From: Candidatus Rickettsiella isopodorum
GTDB lineage: Bacteria; Pseudomonadota; Gammaproteobacteria; Diplorickettsiales; Diplorickettsiaceae
Length of the DNA stretch: 64,000 nt
Direction: 5' to 3'
Assembly (NCBI RefSeq): GCF_001881495.1
Contig: NZ_LUKY01000031.1
Location: 43,864 to 107,863 of the forward strand
Made by a program: the position numbers and the translations under genes. Below, piece after piece: positions 1-8,505 of the stretch (its first letter is position 1; each line of letters begins with the position of its first letter). The notes under the pieces were generated by a model. The model saw only the letters and a list, made by a program, of their open reading frames with translations, had not been told where the DNA came from and did no database searches.

Positions 1-171
1 AGAATCGTTGTCTATTGTACGTTGATTTGGATGATTTTTAATCCTGCTCGATTCTAATAGAATATCATCTATCGCTAGTTTAAAAATAGTTTCGTCAGTT
101 AAGCGGGGATATTTTTCTTTAGTAAAGGTTCCATCAAGGATGTCATCAATAATCGAAGAGTTAGCTGTCAT
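1..171 (-). CDS. Unknown protein, N-terminal fragment (runs off left edge)
   Basis: An open frame on the minus strand starts with ATG at 171-169 and stays open for 57 codons to the window edge. It begins MTANSSIIDDILDGTF and is acidic and hydrophilic, with no signal peptide or membrane segment in the visible part. A good ribosome site (AGGTG, 4 bases before the ATG) supports the start. It is divergent from the large protease-like gene at 579 and a PmrA-box-like repeat lies about 52 bp upstream, so it may be another regulated effector gene. I do not recognise the family; the C-terminal part is outside the window. Confidence 0.6.
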   Translation of the reverse strand, partial: MTANSSIIDDILDGTFTKEKYPRLTDETIFKLAIDDILLESSRIKNHPNQRTIDNDS

Positions 172-222
172 TTAACACCTATAAAAAAAGTAAAAAAATG
201 ATCCTCATCGTAAATGGAAAAG

Positions 223-241
223 CTTAAGAGATCCTTAACCC
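223..241. promoter_or_regulatory. PmrA-box-like direct repeat, site 1
   Basis: The sequence CTTAAGAGATCCTTAACCC contains two CTTAA half-sites with starts 11 bp apart, the spacing of the published PmrA box of Legionella and Coxiella (cTTAATatT-N2-cTTAATatT). Because CTTAAG is itself a palindrome, the site also reads as a half-site pair on the minus strand (GTTAA-N6-CTTAA), so it could serve the minus-strand gene that starts 52 bp away. Binding is inferred from similarity only. Confidence 0.45.
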
Positions 242-375
242 CAAAATAAAGTTACTTTTTATATAATAAATATTTTTGATTTACAAAAGAAACTACCCTA
301 ACCCTCTTAGCAGACTAAGATTAAAAGTGTATGAATAATAATTTTGTTATCAATTACTTTAATACATAAGTCAAA

Positions 376-395
376 CTTAAGAAATCCTTAAGATT
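376..395 (+). promoter_or_regulatory. PmrA-box-like direct repeat, site 2
   Basis: CTTAAGAAATCCTTAAGATT has two half-sites (CTTAAGAAA and CTTAAGATT) separated by TC, an 11-bp period. The second half differs from the PmrA consensus CTTAATATT at one base and the first at two or three. It lies 183 bp upstream of the collagenase-like gene, with a possible -10 (TATGCT) just downstream. PmrA controls Dot/Icm genes and effectors in Legionella and Coxiella, so this site fits an effector role for the downstream gene. Confidence 0.5.
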
Positions 396-578
396 CGCTA
401 CCTATGCTGACACTGTATTCGTCTGATCGGGTCTTAAATATTTTTTGATCGAAAGGGTTAAGCTTAATCAGTGAGGTTTTCCCAAGCGTAGTTAAAACAC
501 GGAATCCCTATAAGAAAAAAATTATTTGAAGATTAAGTGATCACACTTATTTTTATACAAATATAAAGGGGGTTTTGC

Positions 579-3500
579 ATGCCTGGCATAAGAATTAAAA
601 ATAAACTCAATTATCAGGAAAAAAAAGGGCTTACTGATCTTCTGACAGCGACAGAAACAGATTGGTATAAATTTTTTGATAATATAGGATCATTGATCGT
701 TGAATATTCGCAATCTACTCATTCATCCAATAAAAAAATTAAACGCTCCATTTTTTTTAAATTTTTAAAAGCCGCTTTTTCAACGGATGCAATTAAAACC
801 TTAACGGATAAAGAAAAAAATACACTATTTTCATTAACCGAAACTGAATTAACAGATAATACCTATGATTTTTTGAATATTGATGATCTTAAAATGTTGT
901 ATGAACGTTTTAATATTTTTTTGAGAGTGAAGCATGAAAATTGGGACGAAAAGGTTTTATCACTGATCACCGAATATGCTGAACGAATTGTAGACTCTAG
1001 AATTCGCTTAGATAAAAATATCGATCAACTTGATTGGCATTTTAGTAATTTCTTTTGGGTGTTGAATGTTAATTTTAGCCATTATGTAAAAATAAACAGA
1101 GATTATTTATCGTTTAAAAAAGTCTTTGATCCTTTACAAAAAATGAATAACGAAATTCGTCGTTGGGATTCAGATTCTATTTTTTCTTTCCGAACGGTGT
1201 TAGGAACTTATCGTATCTTACGTACCGACTTTAAAGCGAATAAGGAAATAAGCCACTTTTTGGATCAAACGACTAAGAATTATATTTCAAAGATAGTTAA
1301 ATTAACGGAGCATCAATGTTTTTCTTTGACTGCGAATGAAATTAAAGAATGTGCTTATATCGAATATGTCAAAAATTTACCGGATTTTGAAAAAAACTTA
1401 TTGACTCATTTATATAAAAAAGTGGATAAACAATATGTTTTTCCTAATGAATATGTTTATCAAAAATCGATATTCAACGTGACTATTTCATATCAAAAGC
1501 TGACAAAAGATGAAAAAGCTATTATTAATCAAGCTATTTCAGCAACGTATTCACGTGTACAGAAATTAAGAACAAGGCTAACGATTGAGTTTGAAAAACC
1601 AATTAAAGATCAAATTTTTAGATTATACATTTTTAAAACAAAGGAGGAATATGTTAAGTATGGACCTTTATGGGGGATCAATACAGCAGGTGGCGGCTAT
1701 GCACAGGTACGTTCCCCTTCTGAAAATGATCTTCCCCTGATTTATTTCCGACCTTTGTCTGATAACGAACAATGGCATGAAACCTTTATTTATCAACAAA
1801 AAGGAGATACTCGAAATGGAGCTTTTAAAGAAGGGGGTAATTTCCGCAATTTAGGTCATGAGATTCAGCATGCTTTATTTTATGCCTTACTGGGTCAACA
1901 AGGATTACATTGTTTACCGTCATGGATGGTAGAAGGAGCCGCTAATGCTTTAGGTAATGAAAAGTGTTTTAAAGAAGAAGCGGAGTATATTAAAAGCTTC
2001 CAGGATAGACTCCCTAAAATAGAACGTATTATTAACATGAGTTATTCAAGTGGTGGCGATTTGTATTATTTTGGTAGTGCTTTATTTCGTTTTATCTTGG
2101 AAAAAAATCCTAGTTTGTTAAAGGAAATAATAAAAAAGGCACAGAATGAAGCGTCTATTCATGAAATCAATGGGTATATCAAGGATGGATTGAAAGCGGA
2201 TGAAGAAACGTTTAATGATTGGTTAAATAAAATAATCAATGATTGTTCACTGAGAGAGACAAATAATCTCATTAAAGAAACGAGAGTCAATGATCTGTCA
2301 GTCCAATATAAAGAGGATTTAAAGAATAATCGAGAATTATTAAAATTTCTTCAGCATAAATCAATTGAATTTGTGTTTAATGATACTGTTTTTAACTTAA
2401 CCCATGATGAGATAAGCCGCCATTCTAGAGATAAAACACGACAAACAATTTCAATGAGTGACTATGATTGGTTTAAAAGTGCGTTAGAAATTTATGTGTT
2501 AGATAACAAACTCACTGATCTTAATCTATCTCAGGAAAAAGAGACGATTATTGAAAGCTTGGTTGATTCTAAAGAAGGTCAATTTATTGGGCGAAAAATA
2601 GTAAAGATTTACATTAATGATGCAGAGCTCTCGCCGGAATCTAAAAAAATTTTAAAACCCCTTCTTGAAGAGTTTGTTTTAGGAAAATACTTTAATTTAA
2701 GTAAAAATTTAAAACGATCCTTTAATCGGGAAGGTGAAATCAGCCGAGCGGCGTTAACAAAAATTTTGAAATCAAAATTTAATCGCGAATCAACCTGTAG
2801 CCAATATATTGAAAATCAATTGTTTAGTTCCGTTGGGATGTTATCCGATGCGCCATCTAATTCTATTAGAATAGATAAAGCCATCTCAAAGCTTTATCAA
2901 AGAAGTTTAAATAAAAATAAAGCGTTAAAGAAATTTATTCAAAAATTCGGACCCATTCAATTGACGTTTAGTGATACTGTTTTTGTATTATCGATCGATG
3001 ATTTAAGCCGTTATGATCTTGCAACAACACCACAGCCGATTACATGGGGAGATTTCCATTGGTTTGAAAGTGCGTTAGAAATTTATTCTATCAAGAATTA
3101 CTTACGTAAAAAAAGATTAGATTATACTGAAAATAGAATAGCGGAAATATTGGATGTAGAGCTTGAATATGTTTCTAATCGCTGGATTAGAAATATTAAT
3201 TCTGACGAAAATGACTGTTTTCGTTTTATGATGCAAAAATTTGTTTTATCATTCAATGTAAGTAGTGTTTTAAAAAATCGGCTTAATCAACTGAATGACA
3301 ATCCTGCTGATAATAAGGGGTCTACAAACCAGCCATTAGTTATTAATGAGTCAATTTTAGGCGCGTTAACCCTATTTATATCGAATTCCAGTTTAATTTT
3401 AAATGCCTTAGTATCAAAGTCCAACAAAATAAGCCATATGAATGATGATGCTTGCGAGGAAAATAATAGCGATATCAATAGTTCTACGGGTTTACTATTA

Positions 3501-4220
3501 GGAGGGGCTTTTTTGGGTGTGGTATCGCTAGTGATAGCAGGACTTTCTTTTTGGCAATATCGAAGAAAAAAAGCAACTCCTACTCATTCAATGAGTCTAA
3601 AAAAGGATCTTCCTTCTGAAGTTGAAAAATTACAAGACTACCAAGTAAAACTGAACGCTTTAAAAGAAGCTATTAAGCGTAAAGTTTCTAAAGATGCTTA
3701 CACTCTTTTGGAAATAGACTTTTCAACGATTAAAAATAATATCGAATTATTAATTCTTAAAAATAGAGAAGGTTTGAATCCAAGCAGTTTTTTTAATCGA
3801 GATCAAGAAAATCATGAAGAATATCAAAAAATATTTATAGAAGTGTTAGCTCTTTTAAAAAAGATAAAGGTGAATTTATTGGAGTTAAAGCTTAATTCCT
3901 TATATGACAAAGCGAATAATATATTAGTTGAACTAAGAAGCTTACATCCTCTTCCACAGGTTAGTGGGACGATTGAAGAGCAACCCTTAATGTCCTCAAA
4001 TCATCTAACAAGCGGCAGTAAGCAGCTGGAGGGTAGCGAAATTGTACGCTATATTCCGTCTTTTTCTAGTTTTAGAAAAATTTCTTGGTTTATGCCAGAA
4101 AGGGCTGATTTAGGCTTCCCACCTCCTCCCTCAGAAGAATTGGAGAAGATGAATGATCGAAATAATGAAAAAAATGGACAACAGCCTATTTATGCAAATA
4201 TTAGAATAGGGAGAAATTAA
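579..4220 (+). CDS. Collagenase-like (M9) zinc metalloprotease homologue, putative translocated effector
   Basis: 1213-residue protein without a signal peptide. Residues ~290-560 resemble the catalytic region of M9 collagenases: a gluzincin HEIQH motif at 427-431, followed 21 residues later by WMVEGAA with E452 as likely third zinc ligand, and a downstream Y-F-G segment. The middle holds two related repeats, beginning near residues 599 and 795, that share the pattern DTVFxL...WFxSALEIY. A membrane segment lies at ~968-992 followed by RRKK, then a coiled-coil-like stretch. The tail is striking: FPPPPSEELE at 1180-1189 resembles the Ena/VASP-binding repeats of Listeria ActA, and PIYANI at 1203-1208 resembles EPIYA tyrosine-phosphorylation motifs. 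The Glu-rich end also fits Dot/Icm signals. The start has a strong ribosome site. The protease fold is fairly sure; the effector role is inference. Confidence 0.7.
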   Translation: MPGIRIKNKLNYQEKKGLTDLLTATETDWYKFFDNIGSLIVEYSQSTHSSNKKIKRSIFFKFLKAAFSTDAIKTLTDKEKNTLFSLTETELTDNTYDFLNIDDLKMLYERFNIFLRVKHENWDEKVLSLITEYAERIVDSRIRLDKNIDQLDWHFSNFFWVLNVNFSHYVKINRDYLSFKKVFDPLQKMNNEIRRWDSDSIFSFRTVLGTYRILRTDFKANKEISHFLDQTTKNYISKIVKLTEHQCFSLTANEIKECAYIEYVKNLPDFEKNLLTHLYKKVDKQYVFPNEYVYQKSIFNVTISYQKLTKDEKAIINQAISATYSRVQKLRTRLTIEFEKPIKDQIFRLYIFKTKEEYVKYGPLWGINTAGGGYAQVRSPSENDLPLIYFRPLSDNEQWHETFIYQQKGDTRNGAFKEGGNFRNLGHEIQHALFYALLGQQGLHCLPSWMVEGAANALGNEKCFKEEAEYIKSFQDRLPKIERIINMSYSSGGDLYYFGSALFRFILEKNPSLLKEIIKKAQNEASIHEINGYIKDGLKADEETFNDWLNKIINDCSLRETNNLIKETRVNDLSVQYKEDLKNNRELLKFLQHKSIEFVFNDTVFNLTHDEISRHSRDKTRQTISMSDYDWFKSALEIYVLDNKLTDLNLSQEKETIIESLVDSKEGQFIGRKIVKIYINDAELSPESKKILKPLLEEFVLGKYFNLSKNLKRSFNREGEISRAALTKILKSKFNRESTCSQYIENQLFSSVGMLSDAPSNSIRIDKAISKLYQRSLNKNKALKKFIQKFGPIQLTFSDTVFVLSIDDLSRYDLATTPQPITWGDFHWFESALEIYSIKNYLRKKRLDYTENRIAEILDVELEYVSNRWIRNINSDENDCFRFMMQKFVLSFNVSSVLKNRLNQLNDNPADNKGSTNQPLVINESILGALTLFISNSSLILNALVSKSNKISHMNDDACEENNSDINSSTGLLLGGAFLGVVSLVIAGLSFWQYRRKKATPTHSMSLKKDLPSEVEKLQDYQVKLNALKEAIKRKVSKDAYTLLEIDFSTIKNNIELLILKNREGLNPSSFFNRDQENHEEYQKIFIEVLALLKKIKVNLLELKLNSLYDKANNILVELRSLHPLPQVSGTIEEQPLMSSNHLTSGSKQLEGSEIVRYIPSFSSFRKISWFMPERADLGFPPPPSEELEKMNDRNNEKNGQQPIYANIRIGRN

Positions 4221-4232
4221 GGGGATTTTTTC

Positions 4233-4295
4233 ATGAGAAAAAATACAGTTGTCCTAGAACAGGGTCGCTTATTTTGGAACTTAGACGTAGAATAA
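4233..4295 (+). CDS. Possible 20-residue leader or remnant ORF
   Basis: ATG at 4233 is preceded by a good ribosome site (AAGGGG, 8 bases upstream) and opens a 20-codon frame (MRKNTVVLEQGRLFWNLDVE) ending 14 bp before the endonuclease III-like gene. No relative is recognised. It may be a short leader coupled to the next gene, or the start of a lost gene. The only evidence is the ribosome site and position. Confidence 0.25.
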   Translation: MRKNTVVLEQGRLFWNLDVE

Positions 4296-4309
4296 TCACT
4301 TTTTAAGTG

Positions 4310-4963
4310 ATGTCAGTGACGCAACAAAAACTACTCAGTATCTATGAGTGTCTGCTCAATCAATACGGTCGCCAGGCATGGTGGCCGGCAGACAGCCCTT
4401 TTGAGGTGATGGTCGGCGCAATACTCACGCAAAATACTCATTGGTTGAATGTGGAAAAAGCGTTAATTCTTTTAAAACAGCGAGTGCATTTAACACCCCA
4501 GGCACTCTTAAGCCTATCGACAGCCGATTTAGAAAGCTGTTTAAAGCCGAGTGGTTATTTTCGGATTAAGACACAGCGCTTACAGAATTATTGTCGTTGG
4601 TATTTAGAAAAAGGGAATTACAGCGGCTTAGATCAATTAAGCACAACCGAGCTGCGTGAACAATTTCTTAAGGTACAAGGGATAGGCCCCGAAACGGCTG
4701 ATGATATCTTACTCTATGCCTTTAATCGGCCAGTTTTTGTGATTGATGCGTATACGCGACGTTTATTGCAACGCTTAGCTTTGATTCAAGGTCACGAGAC
4801 GTATGAGGAGTGTCGTCAGCTATTTGAAACACAGCGACCAAAAAGTGTCGATCGGTATCAACAATACCATGCACTGATAGTTAAGCATGCCAAACAGCAT
4901 TGCAAAAAAACTAAACCGGTTTGCCATACTTGTCAGTTAGAATCGATTTGTTTTTATAAATAG
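4310..4963 (+). CDS. Endonuclease III-like DNA glycosylase (HhH-GPD, 4Fe-4S)
   Basis: 217-residue base-excision-repair glycosylase of the HhH-GPD family. Visible motifs are the N-terminal VGAILTQNT segment, the helix-hairpin-helix VQGIGPETADDIL with its conserved aspartate in FVIDAYTRR, and a C-terminal iron-sulphur loop with four cysteines in the C-X6-C-X2-C-X5-C pattern (CKKTKPVC, CHTC, CQLESIC). In the hairpin the lysine typical of bifunctional Nth (GVGRKTA) is replaced by E (GPETA), which points to the monofunctional MagIII-like branch rather than true Nth. The ATG at 4310 follows directly after an in-frame GTG at 4307; either could be used. Substrate is not determined by the sequence. 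Confidence 0.85.
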   Translation: MSVTQQKLLSIYECLLNQYGRQAWWPADSPFEVMVGAILTQNTHWLNVEKALILLKQRVHLTPQALLSLSTADLESCLKPSGYFRIKTQRLQNYCRWYLEKGNYSGLDQLSTTELREQFLKVQGIGPETADDILLYAFNRPVFVIDAYTRRLLQRLALIQGHETYEECRQLFETQRPKSVDRYQQYHALIVKHAKQHCKKTKPVCHTCQLESICFYK

Positions 4964-5059
4964 CATCTATTTCAGTACACTAAAAATGAGTAGTTAGGTA
5001 ACTCATGTGTTGCAAAAAATGATTAGAGTCTAGGCAAAAAATAAGCCTGCAGTAAAGAG

Positions 5060-5383
5060 TTATTCTGTTTCTTCAGATTCGGTGTAGGATTCGTGGATTT
5101 TTAAGCGATTTTCACCGGCAAATTTCATAATACAGTCAAAAATATCGGGATTAGTTTCTTTTAGTTTGGGGTCGATAACGAGGCATTTAGTGCGGCTTTC
5201 ATGATCCATCAAGGGTCGCAGTTGAGGAGAATACACCATGCGCCGATTAGTAAAACTGGCCAAACAACCGCACATACGCTCAGCCCAGTCACTAGGCCTG
5301 AATTTTTCGCCAGTTTCGGTGACTCCTTCTATCAGAATGAGTTTTTCTCTTTGGCTTTTATGTGTAGCAGTATTTTCTAACAT
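5060..5383 (-). CDS. DUF3579 family protein
   Basis: 107-residue soluble protein matching my memory of the DUF3579 family of beta/gammaproteobacteria: a central RPSDWAERMCG segment followed by RRMVYSPQLRP and a C-terminal KCLVIDPKL...FDCIMKFA segment. The function of the family is unknown. There is no signal peptide. It lies upstream of the CYTH gene in reading direction's opposite sense: both are on the minus strand, with the CYTH gene 56 bp upstream, so the two may be co-transcribed. The 3' side faces the endonuclease III-like gene convergently. Confidence 0.8.
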   Translation of the reverse strand: MLENTATHKSQREKLILIEGVTETGEKFRPSDWAERMCGCLASFTNRRMVYSPQLRPLMDHESRTKCLVIDPKLKETNPDIFDCIMKFAGENRLKIHESYTESEETE

Positions 5384-5439
5384 AGATTTAACGTTTTTAT
5401 TGAAGTTGCAGTGATAGTACCGTAATTGAGGGTAATTAA

Positions 5440-6078
5440 CTATACATAATTAGATGACATTTTATTGTCATGATTATAGAGTAAATAGCCTCGTTCTGCC
5501 TTGCTACGCGTTTCTACGTTGAGCGGAATGGTCGATTTGAGAAGTTCGGCTATTTTATAGAGTTGTTGGCTATCACCTTGTTTTAATTCTAGCTCAATTT
5601 CATGTAAAACAGCTTGATTCGTGACGGTTTTGACCAGACCTTGGTCTAAAACTAATTCGATTTGAGTTCCCTCTGTATTTAAACTCCATGAACTGCGTTG
5701 AAAGTCCGTATGAAACAATTCTAATAAATGCTTATCCCCAAGGATGGTTTTTAGCTTGGTTATTAAGCTTGGGTCAGTGAATTGCTCGATATTAGGACTA
5801 TTTTGTGTGACGGGTTGATCCCACTCGTGCCGATGTTGTAAATCACCTATCTGCTCACCCGCTGTTTTTAAGGTTTGTATGGTGCGGCCACCGGCTTCAC
5901 GGACTCGCATCGACAATCCTTCTTTCCATAAAGCGAGGTCGGAAGTGTCAAAATAACGGCTGATGAGTTGTTCTACGGAGAGCGCTTGCGTACTGGCGAG
6001 CTGTAATAAAGGATGTTGTAGTAATAGGTTAACATCTTGAGGGGCAATGCGGAGTTTAAGTTCAATTTCTAGAAACAT
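5440..6078 (-). CDS. CYTH-domain protein, probable inorganic triphosphatase
   Basis: 212-residue single-domain CYTH protein. The diagnostic ExExK signature is at the extreme N-terminus (E4, E6, K8 in MFLEIELKLR). Further alternating charged residues typical of the triphosphate tunnel fold are visible (SMRVREAGG, QTLKTAG, HRHEWDQ, IELVLDQG, HEIELELK, SKAERGY). Relatives such as E. coli YgiF hydrolyse inorganic triphosphate with divalent metal, but those carry an extra CHAD domain which is absent here. It lies in a minus-strand run rpoH - small protein - CYTH - DUF3579. The exact substrate is not determined. Confidence 0.85.
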   Translation of the reverse strand: MFLEIELKLRIAPQDVNLLLQHPLLQLASTQALSVEQLISRYFDTSDLALWKEGLSMRVREAGGRTIQTLKTAGEQIGDLQHRHEWDQPVTQNSPNIEQFTDPSLITKLKTILGDKHLLELFHTDFQRSSWSLNTEGTQIELVLDQGLVKTVTNQAVLHEIELELKQGDSQQLYKIAELLKSTIPLNVETRSKAERGYLLYNHDNKMSSNYV

Positions 6079-6091
6079 AACGATAACGTCT

Positions 6092-6268
6092 TCAAGAGTG
6101 AGTTTTAGTTTTTATATCACGTTTCATCATCAGTGCTTGGTATTGTGCTATTTCTTGCTCTTGTGACGCTGACTTCTCAGGATGTCGTTTATCAAAAGCG
6201 GTGAGAAATTTATCAATCTCACTGACAAAATTTCTATCAGGGTTAAGGTTTTTTTTTACGGGTTTCAT
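6092..6268 (-). CDS. Small CBU_0585-like protein overlapping the end of rpoH
   Basis: 58-residue hydrophilic protein (begins [20 protein letters not shown], then [16 protein letters not shown]). It resembles the small 'CBU_0585 family' proteins of Coxiella and Legionella as I remember them; no function is known. Its ATG overlaps the rpoH stop as ATGA (6265-6268), which indicates translational coupling and supports it being a real gene although it is very short. The likely transcript is rpoH - this gene - CYTH. Confidence 0.7.
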   Translation of the reverse strand: MKPVKKNLNPDRNFVSEIDKFLTAFDKRHPEKSASQEQEIAQYQALMMKRDIKTKTHS

Positions 6269-7137
6269 GCCGCTTGTTCCTCGATCGCATGACGTAGCGC
6301 TTTAATTGCTTTTTGTTCTAATTGACGCACTCGCTCAGCGGATACTTGATAACGATTGGCTAATTCTTGCAATGTTATTTTAGGTTCAATTAACCAACGA
6401 TCCCGGATAATGTTTTGTTCTCGTTCGTCCAATTTGGCCAACGCTTTATACAGATGATCTTGACTGGACTCGGTGCTGTCACTAGCTTCGAGTAAACGAG
6501 CTGGGTCGTAACGATTATCTTCAAAATGGATATCGAGTCGTGGATAGTGAGTGGAGTTGGCATCCTTATTGTCATCCTGACTGATATCCAAGCTCATATC
6601 GTTGGAGGCCAAACGAGATTCCATTTCACGCACGGTTTCTGGTTTAACACCGAGATCGCGCGCAACCGCTTCGATTTCTTTTTGGTTAAACCAACCTAAA
6701 TGTTTTTTCATTTTACGTAAATTAAAAAATAATTTACGTTGTGCTTTTGTAGTGGCTATTTTAACAATGCGCCAATTACGTAAGATAAATTCCTGAATTT
6801 CGGCTTTGATCCAATGAACGGCAAATGAGATCAGGCGCACGCCTACTTTAGGGTCAAAACGTTTAACCGCTTTCATTAAACCAATATTCCCCTCCTGAAT
6901 CAGATCGGCGAGTGCCAAGCCATAACCCATATAAGTTTGTGCAATATGTACGACGAAGCGTAGGTTAGCAATAATAAGCTTTTTGGCAGCAATCAGGTCT
7001 TGGTGTTGGTAATAGCGTTCTGCGAGTTCGGTTTCTTCTTCAGCGCTTAATACCGGGATTTGTTTTAACCGGGCAATATAGGCGTCGGTACTGTTGATGG
7101 GAAGTGTTTGATAAAGTGTTTGTAAGTGAGTATTCAT
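6265..7137 (-). CDS. rpoH: RNA polymerase sigma-32 factor RpoH
   Basis: 290-residue heat-shock sigma factor. Region 1.2/2.1 begins with [17 protein letters not shown]; the core-binding and -10 recognition region is visible as [18 protein letters not shown] and [36 protein letters not shown], where the RKLFFNLR box is the RpoH-specific segment that responds to chaperone and FtsH control. Region 4.2 carries the helix-turn-helix [20 protein letters not shown] near the C-terminus. Length is close to E. coli RpoH (284). It would direct RNA polymerase to chaperone and protease promoters. The downstream small gene overlaps its stop codon. Confidence 0.97.
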   Translation of the reverse strand: MNTHLQTLYQTLPINSTDAYIARLKQIPVLSAEEETELAERYYQHQDLIAAKKLIIANLRFVVHIAQTYMGYGLALADLIQEGNIGLMKAVKRFDPKVGVRLISFAVHWIKAEIQEFILRNWRIVKIATTKAQRKLFFNLRKMKKHLGWFNQKEIEAVARDLGVKPETVREMESRLASNDMSLDISQDDNKDANSTHYPRLDIHFEDNRYDPARLLEASDSTESSQDHLYKALAKLDEREQNIIRDRWLIEPKITLQELANRYQVSAERVRQLEQKAIKALRHAIEEQAA

Positions 7138-7259
7138 GGCTATCTCCGTTGTCTTTTAGACTTGTTTTAGTAGGTTCACTTGACTTCATAATGTGCTAGA
7201 GTATACCGCAATAGATTCCTATTTTCATCCGTACTTTCAAAAAATAAAGGAAATTTTCT

Positions 7260-8501
7260 ATGGCCGAATCTGAACCTCTCACCCCGGTCGTACGTCGCAT
7301 CAGCACCCCCGTTCAAGTGGGCTCGGTTCAGCTCGGTGGCGGAGCACCTATTGTTGTTCAATCCATGACCAATACCGATACGGAGAATGCGGTGGCTACG
7401 GCCCAGCAGATTATAGAATTAGCTCAATCGGGCTCAGAATTAGTTCGAATTACCGTCAATACGGAGCAAGCGGCCCACCAAGTCCCTTTTATTCGCGATA
7501 AAGTCCGTGAGTCGGGGTATTCGGTGCCGATAGTGGGTGATTTTCATTATAATGGCCACCGTCTTTTGCAGGCTTATCCGGATTGTGCCAAAGCCTTAGA
7601 TAAATACCGTATTAATCCCGGTAATGTAGGCTATGGCGAAAAGCGAGATGCCCAATTTACGCAGATGATCGAAGTGGCACTGAAATATAATAAGCCAGTA
7701 CGAATAGGCGTGAATTGGGGTAGTTTGGATCAAGACCTGAGCTTACGTGAGATGGATAAAAATGCAGCGTCTGCGCACCCACGTTCTGCGTCAGAAGTAT
7801 TACAGGAAACCTTAGTATTATCGGCTTTACTGAGTGCCGAGTTGGCTGAAAAAATTGGTATGCCCGCCAGTATGATGGTCCTATCCTGTAAGGTGAGTCG
7901 GGTTCAAGATTTGATAGCCATCCACCGCAATCTCGCAGCACGTTGCACCTATGCAATACATTTGGGTTTAACTGAAGCAGGAATGGGTTCAAAGGGGATT
8001 GTTGCTACCACGGCTGCTTTAGCGGTGTTATTACAAGAAGGTATCGGTGACACGATTCGGGCTTCATTAACACCTGAACCGGGTGGTGATAGACGTCGTG
8101 AAGTGGTGATTTGCCAACAGATTTTACAAGCGCTGGGTAGGCGCGCTTTTATGCCGTCGGTATCCGCATGCCCCGGTTGTGGACGTACCACGAGTAGCTA
8201 TTTCCAAGAATTGGCTACCCAAGTTGAAGGCTATATTAAAGAACGTATGCCGATTTGGTCGAAAAAATATACGGGTGTAGAAAATTTATCTTTGGCGGTG
8301 ATGGGATGTATCGTGAATGGGCCGGGCGAGAGTAAACATGCCAATATTGGCATTAGTTTACCGGGTACGGGTGAACATCCGATTGCGCCGGTCTTTGCTG
8401 ATGGGCGTAAAATAGCCACATTGCGCGGTGAAACGATTGTGCAACAATTTCAACAAATTGTAGAGGAGTATGTGCTGACTCATTATGATGAAAAAGGATA
8501 A
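7260..8501 (+). CDS. ispG: 4-hydroxy-3-methylbut-2-en-1-yl diphosphate synthase IspG (GcpE)
   Basis: 413-residue enzyme of the MEP isoprenoid pathway that converts MEcPP to HMBPP using a 4Fe-4S cluster. The N-terminal TIM-barrel part shows [27 protein letters not shown] and [10 protein letters not shown]. The C-terminal Fe-S domain has the conserved cysteines in [10 protein letters not shown] and [17 protein letters not shown]. It is somewhat longer than the E. coli enzyme (372) as in several other gammaproteobacteria. A ribosome site (AAAGGAAA) precedes the ATG. The following L,D-transpeptidase gene begins 4 bp after the stop and is probably co-transcribed. Confidence 0.97.
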   Translation: MAESEPLTPVVRRISTPVQVGSVQLGGGAPIVVQSMTNTDTENAVATAQQIIELAQSGSELVRITVNTEQAAHQVPFIRDKVRESGYSVPIVGDFHYNGHRLLQAYPDCAKALDKYRINPGNVGYGEKRDAQFTQMIEVALKYNKPVRIGVNWGSLDQDLSLREMDKNAASAHPRSASEVLQETLVLSALLSAELAEKIGMPASMMVLSCKVSRVQDLIAIHRNLAARCTYAIHLGLTEAGMGSKGIVATTAALAVLLQEGIGDTIRASLTPEPGGDRRREVVICQQILQALGRRAFMPSVSACPGCGRTTSSYFQELATQVEGYIKERMPIWSKKYTGVENLSLAVMGCIVNGPGESKHANIGISLPGTGEHPIAPVFADGRKIATLRGETIVQQFQQIVEEYVLTHYDEKG

Positions 8502-8505
8502 CAAA

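Larger units (their letters stand above)
172..578. other. 407-bp divergent intergenic region, very AT-rich
   Basis: No open frame of note is seen here. The stretch separates two divergent genes and holds two near-identical CTTAA-N6-CTTAA repeats (listed separately) plus long A/T runs. The plus-strand gene at 579 has a good ribosome site (AAGGGGG) 7-8 bases before its ATG. It is most simply a two-way promoter region. Confidence 0.6.

Noticed and set aside
4987..5007. Hairpin ATGAGT...ACTCAT between endonuclease III-like and DUF3579 genes
   Set aside because: Stem is only 6 bp and A/T-rich with no T-run on either side; too weak for a terminator call.
7657..8419. Long antisense frames inside ispG
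   Set aside because: ispG is conserved over its full length with all motifs; the antisense frames have no features.
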